A stretch of 64,000 bases of DNA from Macrolepiota albuminosa (GCA_027475525.1 JAMWFC010000090.1:620001-684000), one strand, 5' to 3'. Positions 44,601 through 55,554 are shown, numbered from the stretch's first letter. Notes: generated by a model from the letters alone, not told the origin. Translations and numbers: made by a program.

Positions 44601-44991
44601 GCTGCATGGCGCCTTCAATGTGTGTAAAAAGCTCAGTGAGATACTCATTGTCTCATAACCTAATATTGAAAAGGTCACTGAGCAAGTTGAAACACATGTT
44701 TGGGGCTGATTTTGAATGTATTTTCTTAAGTTTTCCCCACATTGCTGTGGGATCCTCATGAATGTTGTCCACATGTGTCTTGTTCCCTTCGTCAAGCCAC
44801 TGGTAAATTTCACCAGCAGCTCTGTCGCTGCAGAGCAGGTAAGATTGTATTGCTTGGGCTGATGCTGAGTCTCCCTTGTCTTCAGGTCTGGTTTCTTTCC
44901 CGGACACTATTTGGAAACCACCTACAGACATTAGATGCCCATACATTGCCTTTTTCCTCTCCGTGTATTTGATTATACTGAGTTTCAACAT
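41680..44991 (-). pseudogene. Gag-pol of copia D (decayed, truncated)
   Basis: Gag (44991-44383, one frame) has MYGHLMSVGGFQIVSG and AMWGKLKKIHSKSAPNM, then a zinc knuckle CYICNGPHKIQDC near 44300. Protease: WNTDSGASAHMMPHHKW. Gag-pre-integrase: HPSASCLEQLIKQEL with CEPCLQSK. Integrase: FTDVYGPMP (Asp), HHDKGGKYMSN (Asp) and PQQNSIAKCLNR, where the catalytic Glu of the usual PQQNGVAERLNR is Lys. The domain ends with FGCAVYMLMGQDKR and IFIGYPSNYVGW. RT: FKVKHLLNSAIDQFKAHLVM and ISSTFLHGVVDMELYMR, cut at 41666. One frameshift lies between protease and integrase (43777-43402) and there are several stops. Confidence 0.85.
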
Positions 44992-45158
44992 TGGTGATCA
45001 TGATGTGGAGTTGGTATCTTCCATTCTAGACCAACGGGCTGGACTGGTGGGTACTAAGATGTGGGAGTATATGAGTCTTTTTAGGATAAAGCAGATGTTG
45101 CTTCAACGTCTGGGGACAGAGTGTAGTGGTTTGATCTTCTGTGTAAGTCTGGGGGCCA

Positions 45159-45170
45159 GGGCCCATAACC
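45159..45170 (-). other. Primer-binding site of copia D, like initiator tRNA-Met anticodon arm
   Basis: Directly next to the LTR end the plus strand reads GGGCCCATAACC. This equals the anticodon stem-loop of eukaryotic initiator tRNA-Met, whose anticodon is CAT. The transcript would thus pair with an internal tRNA region, as known for Drosophila copia, which primes from a tRNA half. Copia E has GGTTTTGGGCCC at the matching place (one mismatch). Confidence 0.7.
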
Positions 45171-45413
45171 TGTTGCAGCTAACTACATGCAGGGTATTAG
45201 ACTTTGAGCCAGACAGGGTTTAGACTTATGCCTAGGGTCTGGCATCTCATATTCAGCAGATGTATTAGTGTAAGTGTAATTAATGTACACACCTGGCATC
45301 TCGTATTCAGCAGATGGAGAATACGAGACTGCCAGAGGGTGAAAATAATCCATGGTCACATGAGTGACCGGTATCTTTGTTGTGAGGCAATACTGGCACT
45401 TGTAGCCTCAACA
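45171..45413 (-). repeat. Probable 5' LTR of copia D (243 bp)
   Basis: On the minus strand it starts TGTTGAGGCTACAAG and ends AGCTGCAACA. Copia E starts TGTTGAGCG and ends TATCCAACA. It is followed by the primer site. A diverged ~25-bp direct repeat lies inside (45240 and 45294). The partner LTR is missing, so the outer edge is inferred. Confidence 0.55.
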
Positions 45414-45499
45414 TCCACATCATCCCTTCATTCAAACATGGACAAACATCTGATTTTTTCCCTCCCAGTGCAAATGCTCGTGGTCCTGAGGAAAATAAT

Positions 45500-45937
45500 G
45501 ATGATTATGTATTATTCAGTGTAGGAATGTGAGTTATCACAATCATCACTTTGCTTATACCAATTCTAACCTTGATTAGGTTTGTGGATAGAGACATGAT
45601 GATGAGATTTTGAGGAGGAGGAGTGGGTCACAAGAATATTCACAAAGAAACAAACTTTTTCCTTCATGATAGGCATTGCTCAGACTTACAACATCCAGAT
45701 CAGCAAGAGCAAGAAGATGAAAATGAAGCTGAAGAACCACAGAATGAGCCCTTAGAGAATCCATTTGAGGTTGAGGAAGCAGACTATGGATATGAGGATC
45801 CCATAGATCAACAAGAGGAAGAGGATGTTTATAAAGGAGAGGATGAAGAGTGGGAAAGTGAACCAGAGTTAGATGAATTGGGCCCTGAGGATGGAGATGA
45901 AGGTGCCAATAGTCTAGAAGAGATGCTAGGATTATGA
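45500..45937 (+). pseudogene. C-terminal fragment of a Plavaka-like transposon protein
   Basis: The frame reads DRDMMMRF-GGGVGHKNI (a TGA at about 45612 replaces the usual Arg). A very acidic tail follows (QDENEAEEPQNEPLENPFEVEE ..., to the stop at 45935-45937). I recall the motif MRxxGGGVGHK followed by an acidic tail with DYGYEDP from the C-terminal ends of fungal Plavaka/KDZ-neighbourhood transposon proteins. CG is scarce here and up to about 46330, then normal. It lies on the same strand as the N-terminal fragment at 28712. Function as such is lost. Confidence 0.4.
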
Positions 45938-45939
45938 AT

Positions 45940-46335
45940 AAAAATTGTGTGTCTGACTAAGTCTATGAGAGAGATCAAATGTAATCATCACTGTCTAGCT
46001 TGCACTCACAGATAGTCAAGGTTTTTTGGCTGTTGATTTTGCTGGAAACAACAAGGTCTTCACATCTCATGCACATGACATCTCAGTCTGGCAACAAGTA
46101 TATATTGATGCCAGCATGCATGCTATATAAGTACATGCCAACTCTCTGGAAAGCCAGGGGTATATATAGTTCAACTTGATAGGCACTCCAGTACATAGGA
46201 GGTATCATAATGGTGGCCACAGTAAATGTCTTGCACCTGAGTAGCACCACCATACCTGTTGCCTACCTGACTGGCAACTCAATATCTGCTCAGCACCTGT
46301 GGCAGTATGTTCACCTAGCCATCTATAGAGCCCTC
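45940..46335. other. CG-poor non-coding flank, probably transposon 3' region
   Basis: No ORF or RNA recognised. It holds short TATA-like tracts (GTATATATAGTT). The sequence lacks CG almost entirely until about 46335, where CG-rich sequence (GCGCCTCCC...) begins. I take the change as the edge of transposon DNA. Confidence 0.35.
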
Positions 46336-46435
46336 ATTTTTGTAGATGTGAGTGTGATAAGTGTGATATGAGTGAAAGGGTGATTGCGCCTCCCTTTGAT
46401 CGTGCGCTTACGGTGACGGTGTCCATTGTCCACAG

Positions 46436-46514
46436 ATCTCAACAGAAGGGATGGAATGAACTGCTTTCCGATGTCGACAACAATGACTATTTTGATGACC
46501 TTGATTCTGATTAG
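46436..46514 (+). CDS. Possible last exon of a host gene (acidic C-terminus)
   Basis: After a good 3' splice site (CCACAG, ending 46435) a short frame reads SQQKGWNELLSDVDNNDYFDD plus three more residues and stops with TAG at 46512-46514. The Asp-rich end and the splice site suggest a terminal exon. The exon upstream is not identified, since CG-poor transposon DNA starts about 100 bp before it. Weak evidence. Confidence 0.2.
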
Positions 46515-47230
46515 AAAAAAGTACATTATATACTTATGCACACACATACTATTAATCTGCTATACAATATGTTTTGTCTGCCAAAGCCATGGCTTGGCCC
46601 AGAGATGAGTATGGGCCAGGGCTGCCTCAAGCCAGGCAGGCCGGAACATCACTAAAATGGACTGTAGCCTGAGGTCAGGGTCTCACAGGTAAGTCTATAC
46701 TTGAGCTTCAAAGTTTGCGCACAAAAGAGATGGTAAGCTCTTAAGGCGAAGACAGACAATTCAAATGCACAAGCGATTGCTGATTATAGATCCTTACTAG
46801 GTAATCTGTGCAGAAACTGGTTCTTCCTATAACTTCATCAACACCAAACCTGGGATTTCTATGCCTTGAAACCTTCCAATAAGAGGTTTTCTTGTATATA
46901 GAAGCAATGCTCCAGACTTTTGAGCCTACCGTTTTGCCAAATAAGGGCTGTTTCTTGAATTCGTTTCCGTAAGATTGATTTTGCTGCCTCAGATCCATGG
47001 GTACCGCCGACCGACTACCTATGCGTTTCCTGGACCATAGCTCTACAGCGCAAGACATAATTCAACCCCTGGTTCAAGCTCCCTACTTCTGAAGTCCTTT
47101 CACTTCGATAAAGCGGTAGAGCGAGCTTCTGGAAGAGAAAACGAGTGTTTTCAATTCTCCATTTCTGGGATTGACGCATCAGGATATTCACACCATCGTC
47201 AAAGAAAAATATGCTCTGCGTTGTTATTTA
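46515..47230. other. Presumed host intergenic DNA left of the LINE
   Basis: Holds only short unconvincing ORFs (for example minus 46741-47058, not recognised). It ends with CTGCGTTGTTATTTA (47216-47230), one copy of the LINE target duplication; the sequence continues at 55570 beyond the LINE. Confidence 0.4.
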
Positions 47231-47469
47231 TTTATTTATTTATTTATTTATTTTTTTTTTGGAGTAGCATTTAAGTGGCATGGGGGGCCGACACCTCTAG
47301 CGAGGCTCCCCAGCCTGCTGGGCTGCTTACCTGGATTTTAAACCAGGTTCCAAACATATGGGCAGCTTAATGGATCTCTGCGAGGAAATGCATTTATGCA
47401 CGTGTGTGGGGCTCCTAGCCAGAGGATGGTTTTACCCTATCCCGTCTCTCGATACTGGCCTACTACCCA

Positions 47470-50400
47470 CTAAAACCTGCCTTGGCTTCCTTGCAAAGCC
47501 TCTGTTAAGGTACTTAGGTCTACTATCCCAGTATCCTCCCACGTCTCCATAACCAGTAGTTGTGAGATGGATTTTTTACCCAACTTCCTGTCCGTCATTT
47601 TTATGTCTAAGTTGGCTCTGTTAGTGATTGTGCTGTTCCACCTGTTCAAAATCTCTATGTTTGTGTGCTGGTTCCCATCTCTTGCTATCACCCTTTCACA
47701 ACGTATGGTCCAGATGAAATGAGCTGCTTCCAAAACCAGGATTTTGTGGAGGCGGGCCAGACCTTGGGAGCGGTAGCCATCATTATCTTTCACCTTCATT
47801 AGCATGCTTCCCAAAACTGTTGCAACGCTTGGCTTTGGTAGGTATTTTCCTGTTCTATTCTTCCATATGTTGCTCACACTTTCCCATACTATCCCCTGCC
47901 CCGCACTGGAGCATTTCGTGATGATGTGGCTCAGGGAATCCTCTTCGTTGTCGTTGATACATTTATGTCTACTCTGTAATTCCAGAGGCATGGACGTCTT
48001 GTCCCAGTATGAGCCAACCTTATACGCATCATGTAAACATTTCCATAGGAAAATTCTCATCGGTTTGGACAGGTCTTTATCACATAAACTTGACCATACT
48101 TGCCTGTCGTTTGGGGACCTCTTGTTGATCTTTCCCACTTCACGCTTCACTTCTTCCATCATTTTCCTTGTCCTCGTTCTTGTAGGGTTTTTCATGGTGT
48201 TTCTTATGGTCTTATACGCAATGGCTTGCGTCATCTTCGCTAGCTTTGCCCCTGTAAGGTGCAGTTCAGCTGGAATGGGGGGGAGCACCATCACTCTATC
48301 GTCATTTAGCACAGCTTTTGCCAGGGAGGCCGCTGCAATCTCCTCCCTTGATCTAGGTAAGTCTTTGAGATCTTGAAAACATATCATGGACATGTGCATT
48401 CTTAAGCGCCCTATCACAGTCCTGAGGAGCCCAGCATTCTTTACTCCAAGAAAACCTTTATCTTCGTTCTCTAGTATATTCTCGGTCAGGGCTGCCAAGT
48501 CTTTGTACAACCTTATATTTATTATCATCGGGGTCCTTATGCCGCTTCTTAGAGAGGCCAGGGTAATCGCTAGTAGGTTACCTCCCCCTTGATCCCACTC
48601 TATGTTAATCCACTTTTGTCTGATGTTTAGTTCTTCCTTCTCCTTGAAAACCACCCCAGCTCCCATCTGCAGATCTTCAGGTGTTCTTCTCTGTTGGCTT
48701 TTGCTACCTATAGATACCGATAGGGGTTCACTGTCGAGATTTGTTGCATCTGCTAAGTACACTGTGTTTATTATAGGGCCTGTCATGAAGATCCTAAAAA
48801 TGTCTGCCAGGGATCCTTCTGTCGCTAGTTTGGGGTCGAACCAAATCATATTGGGGTTATCCTCCAATCTTGTTGGGTCGTTGAGTGCATCCAGTCTGTC
48901 ATCTGGCTATTTTGCACTGGGATCCCACTTGCTGGGAAGCGTTCCCATCATCTCCCTGGCTCTGATAACGCACAAGTGTGGTTGTAGACATCCTGTTTAG
49001 TTCTCTATCTCCATGCATACTCCACATTCACACTCATCTGTTCCTCGGTGGTTGTCTTGCCAAGTTACCCCGGCTAGCTTCTCAGCCTCTCCAACCAGGA
49101 GGATTCCATGTTTAGACTTTAGGCATTTCGCTGTTCTCCCATGGTTCAATCTTCTGAGTCTGGGGGCAGCAGCCAAGTGGTACCACATTGGCATCTCTCT
49201 TTGTATCTTGCGACTGAATGCTAGACCTTTGGGTCGTACGTTGAATTCTGCAGCTGTCTTGAATAGGCTAGCTATGTCTGGGCATGTCTCTCCATGCATT
49301 GAGGTCTTAGTCGTCCATGTTTGTAGGAAGGGTGAAATCTTAATCCTATTATCGATGTTCCGTTCCGAGATTGGTGTGTTCCCTGCCATGAGAGAATCTG
49401 CTATTGTGGCCCAGAGAGGGCGATTATTTCCAAAGCTCAAATATGATTTTAACCACATTATATTTATAGCTTTATTCCGAGTCTTGATGTCTACCAGGGC
49501 ACGTCCTCCTCTCTCAAAGGGTTCAAATATCGTTTGCTCATTGACCAGAGGGCTCTTTCCCGCCCACATGAACTTCACAGCTCTCCTTGTTAGTAGCTTC
49601 TTAGTATGTGGTGACATTCCCTGTACTTGTGCTAAATATTGGGACATTCCGGCAATTACCATCTGTGCAATTAGCCTTCTACCCTCCATGGTAGGGTGAC
49701 TCATCTCCCAGGTTTCCAGACTTTTATATCTATCTTCTCTATGACATTAACCCATGGTGCACTTAGGTCAGCTGCATTCCCAAACCATGCTCCGAGAATG
49801 TGTACTAGAATACCTTCCTCAGCAATGTGAACACTGGCTGGTATCACAGGTCCTCCTGGTCTAGTTCTTCTTTCATTTATTACGAGCTGTCTGTATTCCG
49901 GTGAGCCTATAGGAATTATTTCTGTTTTGTTTGTGTTGAAGTTTGCGCCTGAGGCTATGCACCAGTCGTCAAGTATTGGGTTTAGGGCATCGATATTATC
50001 ATCTTCGGATAAGAATGTTGTCGTATCATCCGCGAATAGGTTTGCTATGAGTCTTTCTGCATGACCTGGGATGTTATATCCATGGAGGTTTGATTCTCTA
50101 AGGGAGGCGGCTAAGGGTTCAATAGCTAAGTCAAATAGCAGGCATGACAGCGGGTCACCCTGTCTAACTCCTCTCGTTATCCTCCACGGTGAGCTTAATA
50201 TTCCGTTGATCATTATTTTTGTTTCTGCATTTTTGTACAGCGCCTTTACGGTGTTAATAAAGGTGGAGGGGATGCCGAAGGTTTCTAGTGCTCTCCACAA
50301 GTAGCCATGCTCGATCCTATCATAAGCCTTTTTCTGGTCGAGGGCTACTATAAGTCCATTCTGTTCTTTCACCTCCACGTACTGTATCATCATCCTGATG

Positions 50401-52700
50401 AGCTTTGTCTGGTCAGTTATCCTTTTTCCAGGGATGAACCCTGCTTGACTGTGGTGTATTAGATCATTTATTATGTGTGAAAGGCGGCAGGACAGAGCCT
50501 TGGTAAAGATTTTATAGTCGGTGTTTAGGCAGGTTATTGGTCTGTAATTTGCAATCTCTGTCCGCTCATTCTTCTTGTACAGTGGGCACATCCAGCCCTC
50601 TGAAAAGGTAGAGTTCTCAATTATTCCATATGCTTGGATGTCTTCGTATACTCGTGTTAACAGTTCAACCACGTCACACGTTGTCTTTTGGATGCCCCCA
50701 CTCTGGTTCTGCTTAGAATCATTTATGTATTGATTGTTGAAGGATTTCCAGAACTCATATGGGATCCCGTCTGGGCCAGAGGCTGAGCTATTGTTGGAGA
50801 GTTTTAGAGCTGTCAGTATTTTGGTGGATTCAATTGTTTTTCCTAGGTTCTCTCTTTGTTGCACCGTTGTTCACGTTTTTATAGTGCCAAGTACCTTCAT
50901 GGTCTTCTCTTCTTTTATGGCGTCCGAAATTTGCCTTTGCTTGTATTGAAGATTGTCGTGGTAGCATTTTGCTAGTTCTGCCATCTTAACTGAGTTCCCC
51001 TCGTAGACCAGTTCATTAGGACTGGGGTTATCCTTTTTCAGTGCGTAAATCATGTCTCATGGCCGTGCCTGCTTATTGGACGTTGTCCAGAATTTGCACA
51101 TTGTTTCGCCTTCTAGACGATTTTTCATCGCTACTCTCTCCCTCTTCAACATATGGTATTTTCTTTCCAAGGCTTCTAGCTCCTTTGTTGAATCCTTGAC
51201 GGATTTCCTCTTCTCAAGTTCATCTATGTCTGGATCGCTTAGGGCTTGCTCCAGTCTCGCCTCAATGTCCTTCTTTTCCGTGATGTATTTTGGGACTATG
51301 GTTTTGTCTCTGCCCTTCGCGAAAGTGAGCATATTTTGTTTCCAGCACTCATATATTGCCTGGGGGTTGATTTCCGGAGTCCTACTGTTCTTCGCTTCTG
51401 TAATGCTACTTAAGGCTTCTGCACCTGAAGCTATTACTAGTTTTCTGAACTTAGTGTCATGAATTACATGGTTTTTAAGCGTCCATCTCCCTCTACCAAT
51501 CAGTGGAGCATCCACATGCGCAATCTGGACTGTTATAAGCTTATGGTCTGTTCCTGGAATTCCTGTTGGAGCAATCAACCAATCTCAGGCTGAGATCGAT
51601 AGGAGGTCTGTCATATACATCTGGTCAATCCTTGACATAGAGGATGTTGCGTCCTGCGTAAAGGAAAAAGCTCTATTGGTAGGGTACGTATCTCGCCACG
51701 CATCCCTCAAATAAAGTACTTGTTTCAGCTGATCTAGGGCCTCCACTGCCGCTTCAGGGTCATCTCTTGCTGGGGATCTGTCCCTGGCCTCTTCTACCAT
51801 ATTGCAGTCACCTGCCATTACGTCGACTCTAGCATCAGGATTTGTCACAAAGTAGTCTTTCAGTTGCTTCCAGAATTGCCCATTCTCGTCACCATCACTT
51901 TCTGTCACATTTGGGGCGTATACTGTGAGAACGTTGATTAATTCATTCTTATGCCAGTTTAGCTAACTAGAATCCCTCATTCTTGAACCTTGGACATTGA
52001 CTAGGTTTTTGTTCAAGACCACTGCTACCCCTCCTTTACCTGAAGGGTTATCTGGATCTGGTGAGTGGAACACTTTAAGTCTTTTGCCGAAGAGGTTCTC
52101 AACTTCAATTTTACGGTTGTCCGTTAGGTGGGCTTCTTGAATCACTAAGATTCCGATCTTCCTGTCCCGTAATATTTGATTAACATGGTTCCATTTATTC
52201 TCTGCTCTGGAGGTTCCTGCTGATCTGAATCCCCTTATATTGAGTGTGCCTACCCTTAGTGCTGCTCTGGTGTATTTGGGGAAATGGTTCCCTTGGAAAT
52301 TCATCATGCGCACTGGCAGCTCTTCCTTGGGGCTTGTGCTTCGTGAAGTCACACTTATTCTCTCATTGCTTGTATGTGACCAGCCTTCCATTTGTTGGGT
52401 CATGATAGTCCCCGATTCATCTCGTTCTTCATTTTCCAATGGTATTGCACCAGAATGGTATTCAGGGTGGGGGACAGGAGTGGCCTGTCTCTGGGTCCAT
52501 TGCTGAGAGTTTGCACCCTCTGAGTTCCGACGTGTGCTATCAGCATCTAGTGATCCACCTCTGTACTCCTCATACCCAGTGTAAAGGTCCTGAGTGGTGG
52601 CGGGCTCATTAGGTCCTCTGGGTATTTGGAGGTTCAAGCCAAGGCCAGTATGTAATAAACCGTAGATTGTTAAATTTTCATTAGATGTGGTTGCTAAGAC
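47470..52700 (-). pseudogene. LINE ORF2: AP endonuclease and reverse transcriptase (few stops)
   Basis: The endonuclease (52300-51580) shows LRVGTLNIRGFRS, ILVIQEAHLT, GKGGVAVVLNKN, VMAGDCNMVEEARDRSP and GTDHKLITVQIA, the usual order of APE-type domains. The RT (50864-49701) has SSASGPDGIPYEFWK, FSEGWMCPLYKK, NYRPITCLNTDYK, IVALDQKKAYDRIEHGYLW, GVRQGDPLSCLLFDLAIEP and FADDTTTF (FADD at 50025-50036). The C-terminal part (48867-47470) has a Cys/His segment HKCINDNEEDSLSHIITKC. In-frame stops at 51963, 51585, 51057 and 48997 and one frameshift near 49703 inactivate it. The TGA and TAG codons fit C-to-T changes of CGA or CAG. The start codon is not evident. Confidence 0.92.
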
Positions 52701-53111
52701 TTACCGAGTGGCCAACCATGCCAGCTCGGGGTGAATGCATTTCCCAAGCACTCAGGGGGGACGTTGCGTTGAGGTTCTCATGCACCTAGTGGGGTCGGTG
52801 TTCTGATGCCTCTCAGCTTAAGCAGGACTGCTGCACGGCACCTTCCTTTAATTTTTATAGACTGCTGTTTTTTTGTCTTACGACATGAGTTCATAACCTA
52901 CATGTACCACTTATGGCCAATATATTTCAGTTAGAGACCCAGCTCAAAGGGTAACATCCATAATTGATGAGACCCACTTGTCTCTTATGGTAGCGCGCTT
53001 GTGTCTTTTAGGACCTGACAGGCCTGTTACTCAACCAAGACAAGTTGGAAAGTAAAGGTAGTCGTCATTGGGTATTTATTCGCTATGCATTATATTTATC
53101 ACTCATGTGGA
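52701..53111 (-). other. LINE inter-ORF region
   Basis: Between the ORF1 stop (53112) and the open ORF2 frame (from about 52700). I see no conserved ORF; stops occur in all minus frames. It probably serves as a spacer from which ORF2 translation starts. Confidence 0.5.
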
Positions 53112-55007
53112 CTAGAACCATTGGCCTCTGAACCCCCGACGGCCATAGGGTCTTCCACCCCTGCTTCCCCTTCCTCTTCCCCTTCCTTGGAAATTCATGA
53201 ATTCATCGTTATAGGATTTTGCTCCATCACTGTATGCCCTTGTGGAGGCTTGCGTTTGTTGTGAGGTAGGGGCTTTGTATCCTAGCCAACCGGGCAGATC
53301 AGGAAACAGACAGTTGATCATATCATGGTCGATCGACTTGCAGTTGACACATAAAAGGGTGTCCTTGCCACGGAGGGGAGTGCTGAAGCCTGCTGTGGCT
53401 GAGGGAAAGGAGCACATTCTCATGAGTTGGATCAGCTTAACATGGTCCTCGTCCGATAAGAAAGAATGGTGGAGATATACATTCCAGCCTCTGAAATCCC
53501 CTCCATTTGTGTTGCTCCTTTTGATGTCAAGGAATTTCGTGGCTATGTTGTTAACGATGTCATTCATTACTCTCTCCTTGAGCTTGGGAGCACATTCCGC
53601 TATGTGTTTCATGATTGCCTCTGATTCACGGATGCAAGCCCTTACAAGATCGGTGACGGCAATCTGTGCATCTGGTAAGTTACTGAACGTGAGGCCGTAG
53701 ATGGTGAGCACGAAGGTCGGGCGTTGGTCCTTGAAGGGCTTAAAGATGATCGTTATGTCCTTAGTCGAGACTATTTCCAGGCTGGTCAAGTATTCTAATT
53801 GGAGGGGAGTGAGGCCTGAAACAAGCATATGGTACGGAGTTGGGAAGCGATCTGTATCTATCGCTCTCTCTTGTTGAGGAAAGGAGACCCCCAGCGTCAC
53901 GTCGTTCTCCACCACAATAAGACTCTTTATGATGGCTCGAGTTTTGTCCACCATGCTAAGACTATTGTGTTCGTATTTGCCCCTAAAGGTCCTTGCCCAG
54001 AGCTTCCCAGTGGCGACCTTTTTCCAAGCGGCAATTTGCATTGGGGCTATGTTATCGAGTGGGTTAGAGTCCAGGTGAATTTTCGGCCAGCCCCCATTAG
54101 GTGTTTCTGTCCTCTGGAGACCTGCGGAGTTTGTGACAATGTTGTCCTCCGCTTTTTTGTCTTGGTGGATCTCATCTCCGGAGTTCTTTTTGTTCCTTCT
54201 GGCAGCAAACGATGGCGAGTTTTGGAGGTCCATGGTAGGATTCCCGGGAGTTACTTTGTGCGCAATGGATGGTGGGGTGGACCTCATAGCCGAGGGACTG
54301 GTAACCAGATTTGTGAATCTGAATGGGGAGCTCGCGGCTTGTGTGGTCAGGGAGGGGTTATTGAGGATGTCATCCCACTCGAAATCGGCTACTGCGGTAG
54401 CGCTTTGGTCTCCCATATCCTCGTCAATTTCCATTGAGTCCCTGCCTCTAGGTGGAGCCATGATACCTGGGGCTGGGTTGTTTCCGATTGCGGTCACGAC
54501 GTTATTGTCCACTCTGCGCTGGGTGCTTATGGGGGTCGTAGGGCTAATTTGTGAGGGGCACTCTTGTTCTCTGACGGTATCTGTGGTGGGGGTGTGTTCC
54601 TGTGAAGGGGCTGGTGGATCCCCATGAAGCCTAGTTGGGCGTTCGGGAGTGCCCATGGGGGGGTCGGCCTCAGAGGTATGTCTTTTTGGGGTTTGTTCCT
54701 TTGTAGGGCTCGGAGGCTGCGTGCGCTTTTGATGTTCTAGACCCCTGGGTCTGCCTCTCCCAAAGACCAGACTTACCCTTTTGGAGGGCGGGATGGGGGA
54801 TGCAGTGCCATCAGGTTGAGACGAGATGGGCGTGGAGGGATCTCCTCCTTTCCTGAGCGTGCCATCCTCCAGGATGTTGTTGAGGGGACTCCCCTCCATC
54901 GTCTCCTGGGGAAGGGGAGCCATATTTACTTCCTCGTGGTTAGTCCCATGTTGCCCAATTCCTGCATTGTTGTTGGGTTGGTAGATTGAGGCGCCAGTGT
55001 ATTCCAT
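53112..55007 (-). CDS. LINE ORF1 (gag-like RNA-binding protein), open
   Basis: 631 residues from ATG at 55007 with no stop. The first ~280 residues are low-complexity, Pro/Thr/Ser rich. A folded part follows (about 300-540, WPKIHLDSNPLDNIAPMQIA; LTIYGLTFSNLPDAQIAVTD; GWNVYLHHSFLSDEDHVKLI). A zinc knuckle CVNCKSIDHDMINC (Cys 553, 556, His 561, Cys 566) comes next, and the protein ends in an RGG-rich tail (GRGRGRGSRGGRPYGRRG). In this class ORF1 coats the element RNA. Unlike ORF2 it is intact, so it could still be expressed. Confidence 0.85.
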   Translation of the reverse strand: MEYTGASIYQPNNNAGIGQHGTNHEEVNMAPLPQETMEGSPLNNILEDGTLRKGGDPSTPISSQPDGTASPIPPSKRVSLVFGRGRPRGLEHQKRTQPPSPTKEQTPKRHTSEADPPMGTPERPTRLHGDPPAPSQEHTPTTDTVREQECPSQISPTTPISTQRRVDNNVVTAIGNNPAPGIMAPPRGRDSMEIDEDMGDQSATAVADFEWDDILNNPSLTTQAASSPFRFTNLVTSPSAMRSTPPSIAHKVTPGNPTMDLQNSPSFAARRNKKNSGDEIHQDKKAEDNIVTNSAGLQRTETPNGGWPKIHLDSNPLDNIAPMQIAAWKKVATGKLWARTFRGKYEHNSLSMVDKTRAIIKSLIVVENDVTLGVSFPQQERAIDTDRFPTPYHMLVSGLTPLQLEYLTSLEIVSTKDITIIFKPFKDQRPTFVLTIYGLTFSNLPDAQIAVTDLVRACIRESEAIMKHIAECAPKLKERVMNDIVNNIATKFLDIKRSNTNGGDFRGWNVYLHHSFLSDEDHVKLIQLMRMCSFPSATAGFSTPLRGKDTLLCVNCKSIDHDMINCLFPDLPGWLGYKAPTSQQTQASTRAYSDGAKSYNDEFMNFQGRGRGRGSRGGRPYGRRGFRGQWF

Positions 55008-55554
55008 GTCGTTCGCCTCAGTTGGGTAAGGTGATCTTAGTTACGTGGTAAGATTCCTCGTATAAGGGTTAGTCAAATTTGTTTGAAAATTTCAGCGCCC
55101 ACACATCAGAAGTGAAAAAATTTTTTTTTATTTCATGTCCCTGATGGTGACGTGTCTGTACAGCCAGATGTACTCTACTTGCTGAGTTGTGGCCTCGTGC
55201 AGGTTTATTTCATGTCCCTGATGGTGACGTGTCTGTACAGCCAGATGTACTCTACTTGCTGAGTTGTGGCCTCGTGCAGGATTGTGCAGTACTGGAGAGA
55301 CTGGGAGATTCATCAATGCTGTACCGTTATGCTAGCATCATGAATGTGCTGCCGTTCGACCCCGTAAGTCTATGGCGGTAAGCCTGTCGACGGTACATGC
55401 GGACGATGCGGGGGGTCCGATATTGGGGGGGGGGCATTGATGACACCTTTCGGTGTAGCCCCCGTTGGGGAGCTACAGGTCAGCGTTAGCTGCCTGTTGT
55501 ATAGTTTGTTTCAGTTTGTTGGTACCACATGGTGGTTACCGATCAAGAGGCGCC
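55008..55554 (-). other. LINE 5' untranslated region
   Basis: Between the 15-bp target duplication and the ORF1 start. It would contain the internal promoter of the element. It includes G-runs near 55420-55435 and the 77-bp duplication at 55127-55280. Confidence 0.6.
55127..55280. repeat. 77-bp exact tandem duplication (x2) in LINE 5' UTR
   Basis: Units 55127-55203 and 55204-55280 are identical by eye, starting TTTATTTCATGTCCC. Sixth case with the same period, about 40 kb from the nearest other one. Confidence 0.92.

Larger units (their letters stand above)
41667..45413 (-). mobile_element. Ty1/copia element D, 5' part, truncated in RT by element C
   Basis: From right to left: a probable 5' LTR (45171-45413), a primer site like initiator tRNA-Met, gag, protease, integrase and the first part of RT. 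Sequence stops at 41666 in the middle of RT, right at the LTR of element C. The rest of RT and RNase H are not found on the other side of C (left of 35173). Confidence 0.85.
47231..55554 (-). mobile_element. Non-LTR retrotransposon (LINE, probably Tad1-like), full length, 8.3 kb
   Basis: Two ORFs on the minus strand: ORF1 53112-55007 and ORF2 about 52700-47470 with endonuclease and RT. The 3' end is an A-rich tail, seen on the plus strand as TTTATTTATT repeats and a T run (47221-47262), i.e. (TAAA)n on the element strand. The 15-bp sequence CTGCGTTGTTATTTA flanks both sides (47216-47230 and 55555-55569), a clear target-site duplication from target-primed reverse transcription. The element thus seems complete. 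ORF2 has four stops and one frameshift. Confidence 0.95.

Noticed and set aside
45159..45170. A fragment of an initiator tRNA-Met gene
   Set aside because: Only the anticodon arm matches and it abuts an LTR end, so it is a primer-binding site.
47804..49699. Long plus-strand ORFs (47804-48376, 49013-49699) as genes
   Set aside because: They are the reverse of LINE ORF2, with no domain of their own; ORF2 on the minus strand explains the sequence.
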